The notes beneath the pieces were generated by a model. It searched no databases, was not told the DNA's origin, and saw only the letters and a list, made by a program, of their open reading frames with translations. Of a stretch of 41,623 bases of DNA, positions 30,211 through 39,650 are shown in pieces. The stretch comes from an uncultured Bacteroidota bacterium. GTDB taxonomy: Bacteria > Bacteroidota > Bacteroidia > Flavobacteriales > Flavobacteriaceae. Positions within the stretch are counted from its first letter, which is position 1. Each line of letters starts with the position of its first letter. A program made the translations under genes and the position numbers. Location: the NCBI GenBank assembly GCA_902574335.1, contig CACGNO010000008.1:1-41623 (forward strand). The letters run 5' to 3'.

Positions 30211-31023
30211 ATGAAAGGAAAAAAGATTTTATATATTTCCTCAGAGGTGATACCTTATATGCCTCAAACTGAAATAGCAACTATGACTTACAGTTTGCCT
30301 AAAATTGTCAATGAAAATGGTGGGCAAACTAGAATATTTATTCCAAAATATGGTATAATAAATGAAAGAAGACATCAGTTACATGAAGTTATTAGACTTT
30401 CAGGAATAAATTTAATAATTGATGATATGGATATGCCTCTTATTTTAAAGGTTGCCTCCATACCTAAAGAAAGAATGCAGGTTTATTTCATTGATAGCGA
30501 AGACTATTTTAAAGATAGGCAAGTTGAGTCAGATAAAAATGATAAACTATACAAGGATAATGACGAAAGAGCAATTTTTTTTGCTAAGGGCGTTATTGAG
30601 ACAATAAAAAAATTGAATTGGGCACCAGATCTTATCCACGTTCATGGATGGATTGCATCTCTTCTTCCTTTATATTTAAAAAACTATTACAACGAAGAAC
30701 CAATGTTTCAAAATACAAAGGTGATAGTATCATTATATGAAAATGAGATTAAAGGAAAGCTCGATAAAAAAATAGTTGATAAGATAAAATTTGATGAGAT
30801 TGAAGATAAAAATATTTCAATTCTTGATAATCCAACTTATGAAAACCTATATAAAATATCTCTTGCTCTAGCAGACGGTGTAATCTTTACATCGGATATA
30901 AAGAATTCTTTCAATGAAATTTTAAAAAAGACCAAAGTGCCTGTTTTGGAATGCTTTTTGAAATCCGATTATGAAAAAGAGTATATGGACTTTTACAATC
31001 AATTCTTGGTGAATGAAGACTAA
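30211..31023 (+). CDS. Glycogen/starch synthase-like N-terminal domain protein (GT5 N-domain only)
   Basis: KKILYISSEVIPYMPQTEIATMTYSLPKIVNENGGQTRIFIPKYGIINERRHQLHEVIRLSG...DLIHVHGWIASLLPLYLK; 270 aa, no GT-B C-terminal half. Confidence 0.85.
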   Translation: MKGKKILYISSEVIPYMPQTEIATMTYSLPKIVNENGGQTRIFIPKYGIINERRHQLHEVIRLSGINLIIDDMDMPLILKVASIPKERMQVYFIDSEDYFKDRQVESDKNDKLYKDNDERAIFFAKGVIETIKKLNWAPDLIHVHGWIASLLPLYLKNYYNEEPMFQNTKVIVSLYENEIKGKLDKKIVDKIKFDEIEDKNISILDNPTYENLYKISLALADGVIFTSDIKNSFNEILKKTKVPVLECFLKSDYEKEYMDFYNQFLVNED

Positions 31024-32824
31024 TAATTTAATTATTTTTTTATCTTTTTTAATGTTCTTTTCTTGTGTAAAAGAGTACAATACTATTGGAACTGATATTC
31101 TCAAGTCTGATACCTTTAAAACAGAAGTTGAATATGTTGGTGTTCAAATCAAACAAAAAATAATTCCACCTTTTAAATCAATAGCTCTTCCAATTTACCA
31201 GTTAGGTAATTTACAGGATGGTGTATTTGGAAATAAAGACGCTTTTTTCATTACACAGTTAGGTTTAGAAGAACTAGATCCAAGGTTTGGAATTACAAGC
31301 CAGGAGGCAGAGGAGGCTGGAAGTGATACTAATGTTCAAATTATAAAAGAAAATGAACAAGTAATAGACGCTTATTTAGATATACCTTTTTTCAATAATA
31401 CGTTTGATAGTGATGGTGATGGAGTTATTGATGCTTATGATGTAGATCCGTTTGATATTTATAGCGATAGTGATGGAGATGGGCTAGCCGATGTGCTTGA
31501 AAGGTCTAATGGTACAGATCCTTTAAATCCAGATACCGATGACGATGGGATCCTAGATAATGTTGATACTGATACAATTAACCCTAATCAAGGAGCAACA
31601 GTTTATGACATTGATTCTTTAATTGGCAATAAGGATACATCTTTTAAAATAAAAGTTCAAGAATTAGATTATTATTTAAGTACATACGATCCATCAAATA
31701 ATTTTGAAACTTTCTTAAAATATTATTCCGATGATAATATTATTGAGAATTTTAAGGGTAAAGTATTATATGATGGAGAAGCAGAGATAAATACCAATGA
31801 AGTCGTTATATATAAAGAGGACGATCCTGAAACTGATGATATTGATGAATCAACAGAAGTTAAAGAAAGGTTAACCCCAAGATTGAGAATACCGATTGAT
31901 ATTGATTATATGCAATCAAAAATTATTGATATGGAAGGTAATATTGATCTCGTTAATCAAGATAATTTTAGTTTATATTTCAAGGGTATATTTTTAAGTG
32001 CTTATGATTTTTCTGAACCTCTAATGTTAATTTTGGATTATTCACAAGCTGCAATTAATATAGTTTACGAATATGATGAATATAATAAAAATGACACGCC
32101 AGATGACACAACTGACGATACAATTGACAGAAACGAAAAAATATTCAAATTAAACCTTACAGGTAACCAAATAAATATATTTAAAGATGACCCATATTCA
32201 TCTCAAATACAAGATGCTTTATCCAGTAGTTCTGAGGATCTTAAAAGAGTATATTTAAAAGGAGGTGAGGGCATAATGATGGAAATAGATTTATTCAAAG
32301 ACAGTAATGGAAATGATGTTTTAGAACAAATAAAATCAAACGGATGGCTAATCAATGAAGCAAATTTAACTATGTATGTAGACAAAGAAACTATTGATAT
32401 CAATGGAGGAATCATTGAGCCATCTAGGCTTTATCTTTATGATATTGAGAGTAAGGCACCAGTCATTGATTATTTTATTGATCAATCCCAAGGGCAAAAG
32501 CCAAAAGATCAAAAAGCTGTACATGGTGGAATAATTGAAATTGATGAGGACAGAAAAGGAATCAAATATAAAATTAGAATTTCAGAGCACGTAAAAAATA
32601 TAATTAGAAATGATTCTCTAAGTAAGAAGTTAGGTTTAGTTGTCTCTTCTGATATAACTAATGCCATAAATACAGATTTAAAAAATAATAATGAGTTAGA
32701 GTATATACCAATATCAACTGTTGTTAACCCTCTAGGTACTGTATTGTATGGCCCAAGTCCTGAACCAGCTAACAATGACAAAAGATTTAGATTAGAATTA
32801 TTTTACACTGAAATAAATAATTAA
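31013..32824 (+). CDS. DUF4270-like lipoprotein with an inserted thrombospondin type-3-like Ca-binding repeat segment
   Basis: Lipobox FLSFLMFFSCVKEYNTIGTDIL; VNPLGTVLYGP near the C-terminus; DSDGDGVIDAYDVDPFDIYSDSDGDGLADVLERSNGTDPLNPDTDDDGILDNVDTD. Confidence 0.8.
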   Translation: MKTNNLIIFLSFLMFFSCVKEYNTIGTDILKSDTFKTEVEYVGVQIKQKIIPPFKSIALPIYQLGNLQDGVFGNKDAFFITQLGLEELDPRFGITSQEAEEAGSDTNVQIIKENEQVIDAYLDIPFFNNTFDSDGDGVIDAYDVDPFDIYSDSDGDGLADVLERSNGTDPLNPDTDDDGILDNVDTDTINPNQGATVYDIDSLIGNKDTSFKIKVQELDYYLSTYDPSNNFETFLKYYSDDNIIENFKGKVLYDGEAEINTNEVVIYKEDDPETDDIDESTEVKERLTPRLRIPIDIDYMQSKIIDMEGNIDLVNQDNFSLYFKGIFLSAYDFSEPLMLILDYSQAAINIVYEYDEYNKNDTPDDTTDDTIDRNEKIFKLNLTGNQINIFKDDPYSSQIQDALSSSSEDLKRVYLKGGEGIMMEIDLFKDSNGNDVLEQIKSNGWLINEANLTMYVDKETIDINGGIIEPSRLYLYDIESKAPVIDYFIDQSQGQKPKDQKAVHGGIIEIDEDRKGIKYKIRISEHVKNIIRNDSLSKKLGLVVSSDITNAINTDLKNNNELEYIPISTVVNPLGTVLYGPSPEPANNDKRFRLELFYTEINN

Positions 32825-33693
32825 AATTTCAATATTTTTTTTAATAAACTACGTTTCTCTTTTAAGAAAAAAGATAGAGTAATGAGTTCAATAATCTTTG
32901 AACTAAAAATAATAAAACAAAGTAGTCTAGCATATAAACCATCAAAGTGTTTATTGATATAAATTAAAGAAGATTTAATTACCTCAGCTTTAGAATTAAT
33001 TTTGGTTTGAAAATCTTTTCTTGAGGACTTACCATGATAATGATAACAATAAAGATCATTAAAAAATAATGTATGAATTTTAAAACTTCTAGCTCTTTTG
33101 CAAATATCCATATCTTCATAATACATCCAATAGTCTTCATCCCAACCACCAATTTTAATATAATCACTTTGCCTTAACAATAGAAAAGAGCCAGATATCC
33201 AGTCAGGAGAAAATGAAGTTTTTTGATTTATTTTATTTTTTGAAATACCAAAAATAAGTCTGTATATAAATCTAAGAATTCCATTAATTGAATATAAGTT
33301 TAGAAATATACCATATGCATTTGTGTTTTTATTTTTATTATCAAGTTGCTTAATACTAAAAATAGTATTGTTAATATTTTTAACTCTGTTCAATAATACA
33401 TCAAGACAATTATTTGGAATTTTAGTATCGGGGTTTAAGAATAAAAGCCATTTACCTGTTGCATTCGAAGCACCTATATTACATGCTCTTGAAAACCCAT
33501 AATTTTTTGGGTTTTCTATCCATTTAACACGGTTATATTTTGATTTATAATTATCAATTTTGCTATCATTAGAATTATTATCTAATACAATTATTTCTGG
33601 ATTTATTTTTTTTTGATTTTGAATACTATCTAAGCATATGCTTAAATGCTCCCAAGATTTATAATTGACAATTATAATCGAAAGAGTTGTCAT
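32821..33693 (-). CDS. Family 2 glycosyltransferase
   Basis: LSIIIVNYKSWEHLSICLDSIQNQ...NYGFSRACNIGASNATGKWLLFLNPDTKI...DWISGSFLLLRQSDYIKIGGWDEDYWMYYEDMDICKR. Confidence 0.93.
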   Translation of the reverse strand: MTTLSIIIVNYKSWEHLSICLDSIQNQKKINPEIIVLDNNSNDSKIDNYKSKYNRVKWIENPKNYGFSRACNIGASNATGKWLLFLNPDTKIPNNCLDVLLNRVKNINNTIFSIKQLDNKNKNTNAYGIFLNLYSINGILRFIYRLIFGISKNKINQKTSFSPDWISGSFLLLRQSDYIKIGGWDEDYWMYYEDMDICKRARSFKIHTLFFNDLYCYHYHGKSSRKDFQTKINSKAEVIKSSLIYINKHFDGLYARLLCFIIFSSKIIELITLSFFLKEKRSLLKKILKF

Positions 33694-35141
33694 TATAATT
33701 TTCTCCTTAGTCTAGCAACTGGAGCACCAATCATTTCACGATATTTTGCAACGGTTCTTCTTGCAATTGGATAACCTTTTTTGTTTAATAATTTTGTTAA
33801 CAGATCATCAGTTAATGGCTTTTTCTTGTCTTCATTTTCAATAATATTTTCTAAAGTTTTTTTAACCTCAATTGTAGAGATATCTTCACCCTTAGAATTC
33901 TTTATCCCCTCAGAAAAAAATGACTTTATTAATTTGATTCCATATGGTGTATCAACATATTTGCTATTAGCAACTCTTGAAATAGTTGATATATCCATTG
34001 TAATTTCTTCAGCAATGTCTTTTAAAATCATAGGTCTAATTTTTTTCTCATCTCCACTTAAAAAATATTCTTTTTGAAAATTTACTATGGCGGACATTGT
34101 CATGATTAGAGTTTGATTTCTTTGTTTTATGGCTTCTATAAACCATTTTGCGGAATCTAGTTTTTGTTTTATAAATAGAACCGCATCCTTTTGACTTTTA
34201 GTCTTTTCTTTAGATTCTGAATATCCTGAAAGCATATTCTTGTATTCTTGAGATACATATAAATCAGGAGCATTTCTTGAATTTAATTTAAGTTTAATTT
34301 CACCATCAACTATTTCAATAGTAAAATCTGGTACAATTGAAGAATTAATTTTTGTATTCTCATTATATGCACCACCAGGTTTAGGGTTTAATTTTTCTAT
34401 CTCACCTACACAATCTTTTAGTTCCTCATCAGAAATATTAAGCTTAGTTTTTATTTTATCAAAGTGTCTTTTCGAAAACTCATCAAATAAGTTTTCTGTA
34501 ATTCTAATTGCATTTGAAATATTCTTTGTTATTTTTTTTCTCTTTAATTGAAGAATTAGACATTCTTGTAAGTTTTTAGCTCCAACTCCTGCTGGGTCTA
34601 GAAGGTATACTTTATCTAAAATTTTTTGAATTCTATCTTCTTGTGCATCAATTCCTAAAGAGAAAGCTAAATCATCAGAAATATCTATCAAGTCTCTTCT
34701 TAGATATCCAAATTGATCTAAACTTCCTACAATGAATTCAGCTATTTTTAAATCTTCAGAATTAAAAGAGAATGAATGCAATTGGTTTTTTAAGAATTGA
34801 TTGAATGAAGTTCCCGAAGCAAAAGGAATCGCATTTTCATTTTCTTCACTGTGGTTGTTAGTTCTTAAGTTATAATCTGGTATATCATCATCAGATAAAT
34901 AATCAGAAATATCTATTTCATCATCATTAAACTCCTCTCTTTCTGAGTTGTCCTCAATGTCAAATTCATCTTTTTCATTATCAAGATTTTCATTAATAGT
35001 ATCGAGTGCTGGATTCTCTTCGATCTCTCTTGAGAGTTTTTGTTCAAACTCCAAAGTTGACAATTGAATTAACTTCATCAATTGAATCTGTTGTGGAGAT
35101 AATTTTTGCGAAAGTTTTAATTGTAACTTTTGATTTAACAT
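33693..35141 (-). CDS. rpoN: RNA polymerase sigma-54 factor
   Basis: LQLKLSQKLSPQQIQLMKLIQLSTLEFEQ...DISTISRVANSKYVDTPYGI...KKGYPIARRTVAKYREMIGAPVARLRRKL RpoN-box region. Confidence 0.96.
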   Translation of the reverse strand: MLNQKLQLKLSQKLSPQQIQLMKLIQLSTLEFEQKLSREIEENPALDTINENLDNEKDEFDIEDNSEREEFNDDEIDISDYLSDDDIPDYNLRTNNHSEENENAIPFASGTSFNQFLKNQLHSFSFNSEDLKIAEFIVGSLDQFGYLRRDLIDISDDLAFSLGIDAQEDRIQKILDKVYLLDPAGVGAKNLQECLILQLKRKKITKNISNAIRITENLFDEFSKRHFDKIKTKLNISDEELKDCVGEIEKLNPKPGGAYNENTKINSSIVPDFTIEIVDGEIKLKLNSRNAPDLYVSQEYKNMLSGYSESKEKTKSQKDAVLFIKQKLDSAKWFIEAIKQRNQTLIMTMSAIVNFQKEYFLSGDEKKIRPMILKDIAEEITMDISTISRVANSKYVDTPYGIKLIKSFFSEGIKNSKGEDISTIEVKKTLENIIENEDKKKPLTDDLLTKLLNKKGYPIARRTVAKYREMIGAPVARLRRKL

Positions 35142-35184
35142 CTTTGATAATTAATCTAAAATTACAAAATAACAGGGAGAAAAT

Positions 35185-36621
35185 TTAAAAATCAGCGTTT
35201 TTAGGTGTTCTTGGGAACGGAATTACATCTCTAATATTACCCATCCCAGTTATAAATAAAATAAGCCTCTCCAATCCAAGTCCAAATCCACTGTGCTTAA
35301 CTGAGCCAAATTTTCTTAGATCCAAATACCACCAAAGTTCTTTCTCATCAATATCCATAGATTTAATTCGATCTTTTAAGATATCTAATCTTTCCTCCCT
35401 TTGAGAACCACCAACAATTTCACCTATTCCAGGAAATAAAATATCCATAGCTCTAACTGTTTTCTTATCATCATTAAGTCTCATGTAAAATGCTTTTATT
35501 TTTGCAGGATAGTCATAAACTACAACAGGACATTTAAAGTGTTTTTCTACTAAAAATCTTTCATGTTCACTTTGGAAATCAATACCCCAATCATTAACGG
35601 GATATTTAAATCTACCCTTTTTATTTGGCTTACAGTTCTTAAGAATATCAAAAGCATCTGTATAACTTATTCTAATAAATTTATTTTCAATAACAAAATT
35701 TATCCTTTCAATTAAACTTAATTCATTCCTTTCAACCTTAGGAAGACTTTGTTCTTCTTTTAAAAGCCTTTCACTTAAAAAATTTATTTCTTTTTTACAT
35801 TTTTCATATACATCTTTAATAATGTATTTGATGAATGATTCAGCTAAATCTATGTTATCACTTAATTCATAAAATGCCATTTCAGGCTCTATCATCCAAA
35901 ATTCAGCAAGATGTCTTGATGTATTTGAGTTTTCAGCTCTGAATGTTGGCCCAAAAGTATAAACCTTACCCATGCCTAATGCTAAAGCTTCTGCTTCCAA
36001 TTGTCCAGAAACTGTTAAATTAGTCTCTTTTCCGAAAAAATCTTTTGAAAAATCTATGCCATTATTTTCATCCTTTGGTATTTCTTTTAGATTATGAGTT
36101 GTTACTTTAAACATTTCACCTGCCCCTTCCGCATCGCTACCAGTTATAATTGGTGTATGAACATAGTAGAAATTGTTTTTATTGAAAAATTTATGGATTG
36201 AATATGAAATTTCAGATCTTATTCTTAAAACGGAACTAATAGTTTTTGTTCTTGCTCTTAAGTGTGCATTTTCTCTAAGGAATTCAAAAGAATGTTTTTT
36301 TGGTTGAATTGGATAATTATCTGGATGGCTTGTGCCTAGTATTTCAATATTTTTTACATGAATCTCAACATTTTGACCCTTACCTTGACTTTCTACAATT
36401 TCACCTTTTAAATTTAAGGAAGCTCCAGTAGTTATCTGAGATAAAGTTTTTTTATCAAAACTATCTAGTTTAATAACACATTGTAAATCTTCAATGCATG
36501 AGCCATCATTTATATTAATAAAACGATTAGACCTAAAGGTTTTTACCCAGCCACATACGTATACATCTTTACCAATATCCTTGTTCTTTAAAATATTTTT
36601 TATTTCAGTATGATTCAGCAT
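35185..36621 (-). CDS. asnS: Asparagine--tRNA ligase
   Basis: VCGWVKTFRSNRFININDGS...FRAENSNTSRHLAEFWMIEPEMAF...GFGLGLERLILFITGMGNIRDVIPFPRTPKNADF. Confidence 0.96.
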   Translation of the reverse strand: MLNHTEIKNILKNKDIGKDVYVCGWVKTFRSNRFININDGSCIEDLQCVIKLDSFDKKTLSQITTGASLNLKGEIVESQGKGQNVEIHVKNIEILGTSHPDNYPIQPKKHSFEFLRENAHLRARTKTISSVLRIRSEISYSIHKFFNKNNFYYVHTPIITGSDAEGAGEMFKVTTHNLKEIPKDENNGIDFSKDFFGKETNLTVSGQLEAEALALGMGKVYTFGPTFRAENSNTSRHLAEFWMIEPEMAFYELSDNIDLAESFIKYIIKDVYEKCKKEINFLSERLLKEEQSLPKVERNELSLIERINFVIENKFIRISYTDAFDILKNCKPNKKGRFKYPVNDWGIDFQSEHERFLVEKHFKCPVVVYDYPAKIKAFYMRLNDDKKTVRAMDILFPGIGEIVGGSQREERLDILKDRIKSMDIDEKELWWYLDLRKFGSVKHSGFGLGLERLILFITGMGNIRDVIPFPRTPKNADF

Positions 36622-36623
36622 AA

Positions 36624-37175
36624 TCAGAGTGATAAAATTTCCTTTTCTTTAACTGCTAAAATACTGTCAACCTTTGAGATAAACTTGTTAGTTAGATCCT
36701 GAATATCTTGCTCATAATTACTTTTTAAGTCTTCAGAAAAATCTGATTTTCTAATATCATTATTTGCATCTTTTCTAGCATTTCTAATACTAACCTTAGC
36801 TTTTTCCACTTCTGATTTAGCAATTTTTACTAATTCAATTCTTCTTTCCTCAGTGAGAGGGGGAATATTAATTAGAATAGATTCACCATTATTCATTGGG
36901 TTAAATCCTAAATTACTGTTTAAAATAGATTTTTCAATATCTTGAAGTTTATCCTTTTCCCAAGGTTGAATAGAAATCGTTTGGGAGTCTGGAGTATTAA
37001 TATTTGCAATTTGATTAAGAGGAGTTAAAACTCCATAGTATTCAACTTTTACTGTTGAAAGCATATTAGGATTAGCTTTACCTGCACGAATATTTACTAA
37101 TTCTTTTTCCAAATAAATTATAGAATTATCCATCATTTCATTTGAACTTTCTATTATAAAATCTAATTCTTCCAT
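36624..37175 (-). CDS. frr: Ribosome recycling factor
   Basis: IRAGKANPNMLSTVKVEYYGVLTPLNQIANI...IPPLTEERRIELVKIAKSEVEKAKVSIRNARKDAN. Confidence 0.96.
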   Translation of the reverse strand: MEELDFIIESSNEMMDNSIIYLEKELVNIRAGKANPNMLSTVKVEYYGVLTPLNQIANINTPDSQTISIQPWEKDKLQDIEKSILNSNLGFNPMNNGESILINIPPLTEERRIELVKIAKSEVEKAKVSIRNARKDANNDIRKSDFSEDLKSNYEQDIQDLTNKFISKVDSILAVKEKEILSL

Positions 37176-37176
37176 T

Positions 37177-37881
37177 TTAATTTACAATTGTTCCAATATC
37201 TTTTCCTTCAATGATTTTTTTAAGGTTTCCAGGTTTATTCATATTAAAAACTATAATTGGTAAGTTATTTTCTTGGCTTAATGTAAAAGCTGTGGAGTCC
37301 ATAATTTTAAGTTTTTTATTAATTGCCTCATCATATGTAAGTTTCTTAAACTTCACTGCATCTTTATTTTTTTCAGGATCAATATTATAAATTCCATCAA
37401 CTCTTGTACCCTTTAATATAGCATCTGCATTAATTTCTATTGCTCTTAGAACCGCTGCAGAGTCTGTTGTAAAAAAAGGATTACCTGTGCCTGCACTAAA
37501 AATAACTACTCTCTTTTTTTCAAGATGTCGTACAGCTTTTCTTTTTATATATGGTTCAGCAACTGCTTCAATTTTAACAGCGGTTTGAAGTCTAGTTTGA
37601 ACATTTAGTTCTTCCAAACTACTTTGTAATGCAAGACCATTTATTACTGTTGCCAACATCCCCATATAATCAGCTTGAACTCTATCAATTCCATTACTTG
37701 CACCTGAAACTCCTCTAAAAATATTTCCACCTCCAATAACAATTGCTAATTCAATACCAGCATCAACTATTTCTTTAATTTCTTTACTGTACGCAAGTAT
37801 TCTTTTAGGATCAACACCATGATTTCTTTCTCCAAGCAATGCTTCTCCGCTTAACTTCAGTAAAATTCTATTATATGACAT
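37177..37881 (-). CDS. pyrH: UMP kinase
   Basis: [26 protein letters not shown]...[11 protein letters not shown]...[21 protein letters not shown]...[19 protein letters not shown]. Confidence 0.97.
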   Translation of the reverse strand: MSYNRILLKLSGEALLGERNHGVDPKRILAYSKEIKEIVDAGIELAIVIGGGNIFRGVSGASNGIDRVQADYMGMLATVINGLALQSSLEELNVQTRLQTAVKIEAVAEPYIKRKAVRHLEKKRVVIFSAGTGNPFFTTDSAAVLRAIEINADAILKGTRVDGIYNIDPEKNKDAVKFKKLTYDEAINKKLKIMDSTAFTLSQENNLPIIVFNMNKPGNLKKIIEGKDIGTIVN

Positions 37882-37885
37882 ATAA

Positions 37886-37909
37886 TATGATTATGTAAAT
37901 ATAATCATA
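37886..37909. repeat. Inverted repeat TATGATTAT-gtaaat-ATAATCATA in the tsf-pyrH gap
   Basis: Perfect 9-bp arms (37886-37894, 37901-37909), 6-nt spacer, 4 nt upstream of the pyrH start. Confidence 0.7.
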
Positions 37910-37942
37910 GTATTTAAAAAGGCTATTAGTTAATAGTTGTTA

Positions 37943-38767
37943 TTAAACTAAAGCTACTCTTTTGAAGTTAGTAATTACACATTCGTTATTTTCAGACTGA
38001 ATGTAATTTTCAACACTAGATTTATTGTCTTTGATATATGCTTGTTTGACTAATGTATTGTCTTTGAAGAATTTTTTTAATTTGCCTTTTGCTATGTTAT
38101 CTAACATTGCTTCTGGCTTACCTTCGGCTCTAAGTTGTTCTTTAGCAATTTCGATTTCCTTTTCGATTACTTCTTTACTAACTGAATCTTCATTTAATGC
38201 TATGGGATTCATTGCAGCAACTTGCATGGCAACGTTCTTTGAAACATCAGAAACATTCTCAAATTTATTAGATAATCCTGCAAGAGTAGCGATTTTATTC
38301 CCTGCATGAATATAAAAGCCTACATGTTCAGATGAAACAGATTCAAAAGCTCCTATCTCTAATTTTTCTCCAATAACACCTGTTTGTTCTATAAGTTTTT
38401 CACTAACTGTCATTGACTCATGTGTAGAATTTAATAGTTCTTCAAGGTTTGAGCAATTTAGAGCTATTTTACAAAATGATTTCGCTAGATCAACAAAGCT
38501 TTCATTTTTAGCAACAAAGTCAGTTTCACAATTTAATGAAATAATTACACCTTTAGTTTGATCATCGTTGACCATGGCAATCACAGCACCTTCGCTTGAA
38601 TCTCTATCAGCTCTTTTAGCAGCTACTTTTTGACCTTTTTTTCTAAGATTTTCGATTGCTAGTTCAAAATCGCCGTTAGCTTCGACAAGTGCGTTTTTAC
38701 AATCCATCATTCCAGCACCTGTAGCTTTTCTAAGTTTATTAACTTCTGAAGCAGTAATATTACTCAT
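37943..38767 (-). CDS. tsf: Elongation factor Ts
   Basis: ITASEVNKLRKATGAGMMDCKNALVEANGDFELAIENLRKKG...NCETDFVAKNESF. Confidence 0.97.
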   Translation of the reverse strand: MSNITASEVNKLRKATGAGMMDCKNALVEANGDFELAIENLRKKGQKVAAKRADRDSSEGAVIAMVNDDQTKGVIISLNCETDFVAKNESFVDLAKSFCKIALNCSNLEELLNSTHESMTVSEKLIEQTGVIGEKLEIGAFESVSSEHVGFYIHAGNKIATLAGLSNKFENVSDVSKNVAMQVAAMNPIALNEDSVSKEVIEKEIEIAKEQLRAEGKPEAMLDNIAKGKLKKFFKDNTLVKQAYIKDNKSSVENYIQSENNECVITNFKRVALV

Positions 38768-38778
38768 AAATATAATTT

Positions 38779-39546
38779 TTAATTTTTCTTATTTGAATCA
38801 TTATCTTCGGAAGGATTATCACTTTTTTCTTTTTTGGCCTCGTTTTCCATTTTTTCATTTTCTCTTATTGAAAGTCCTTTTTTTACTGATTCAGTAACAT
38901 GTTTTAAAATAACTTCAATAGATTTAGTAGCATCATCATTGGCAGGTATTCCAAAGTTGACTTGATTAGGATCTGTATTAGTATCTACTAATGCAAAAAT
39001 TGGAATATTTAATTTGTTTGCTTCTCTTACGGCTATATTTTCTCTTCTTATATCAACAACAAAAATTGCACCTGGTAATCTAGTCATAGATGTGATTGAT
39101 CCTAAGTTTTTTTCAAGTTTAGCTCTTGTTCTATCAACCCTTAGTTTTTCTTTTTTAGAAAGAGTTTCGAATGTACCATCTTCCTTAGTTCTGTCTATAG
39201 CTGACATTTTTTTAACTGCTTTTCTAATGGTAACAAAATTTGTTAACATACCACCAGGCCATCTTTCAGTAATATATGGCATATTAACCTCAGATGCAGA
39301 TTTTGATATGATATCTTTTGCTTGCTTTTTGGTTGCAACAAATAATATTTTTCGTCCTGATGAAGCAATTTTTTCCAATGCATTACAAGCTTCTTCAAGC
39401 TTATTAACAGTTTTGTATAAATTAATGATGTGAATGCCATTTTTCTCCGAATAAATGTATGGCGACATGTTTGGATTCCACTTTCTCGTCAGGTGACCGA
39501 AATGAACTCCTGCTTTTACTAATTCTTTTATTTCAATTTTACTCAT
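38779..39546 (-). CDS. rpsB: 30S ribosomal protein S2
   Basis: IKELVKAGVHFGHLTRKWNPNMSPYIYSEKNGIHIINLYKTV...RWPGGMLTNFVTIRK...FALVDTNTDPNQVNFGIPANDDATKSIE. Confidence 0.97.
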   Translation of the reverse strand: MSKIEIKELVKAGVHFGHLTRKWNPNMSPYIYSEKNGIHIINLYKTVNKLEEACNALEKIASSGRKILFVATKKQAKDIISKSASEVNMPYITERWPGGMLTNFVTIRKAVKKMSAIDRTKEDGTFETLSKKEKLRVDRTRAKLEKNLGSITSMTRLPGAIFVVDIRRENIAVREANKLNIPIFALVDTNTDPNQVNFGIPANDDATKSIEVILKHVTESVKKGLSIRENEKMENEAKKEKSDNPSEDNDSNKKN

Positions 39547-39550
39547 TTTA

Positions 39551-39613
39551 TTTAGTTTACGTTCTTAAAATTTTAGCAACAAACTTTTACATTTGTTTAG
39601 ATGCTAAACTAAA
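39551..39613 (-). promoter_or_regulatory. Candidate structured rpsB 5' leader (nested/overlapping inverted repeats)
   Basis: TTTAGTTTA 39551-39559 / TAAACTAAA 39605-39613; TTTAGCA 39572-39578 / TGCTAAA 39602-39608; AACAAA 39578-39583 / TTTGTT 39592-39597. All lie between rpsI and rpsB, 4 nt upstream of the rpsB ATG. Confidence 0.5.
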
Positions 39614-39650
39614 CTTCAACAAGGCGATGATATTAAATGTAATCTGGATT

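Noticed and set aside
30211-31023. Truncated glgA pseudogene
   Set aside because: The ORF ends cleanly, overlaps the next gene by 11 bp, and recalled flavobacterial homologues have a similar short length. A stand-alone domain is more likely.
31421-31600. DNA-level tandem repeat
   Set aside because: The repeat is at the protein level (D-rich TSP3-like motifs) and the nucleotide copies are too diverged for a tandem repeat call.
39014-39433. 139-aa plus-strand ORF antisense to rpsB
   Set aside because: Shadow ORF of a strongly conserved ribosomal protein gene, with no family resemblance. Other antisense ORFs (e.g. 7852-8070, 10628-10837, 24468-24713, 27662-27958, 28073-28390, 32509-32781, 33781-34077, 38025-38309) were rejected for the same reason.
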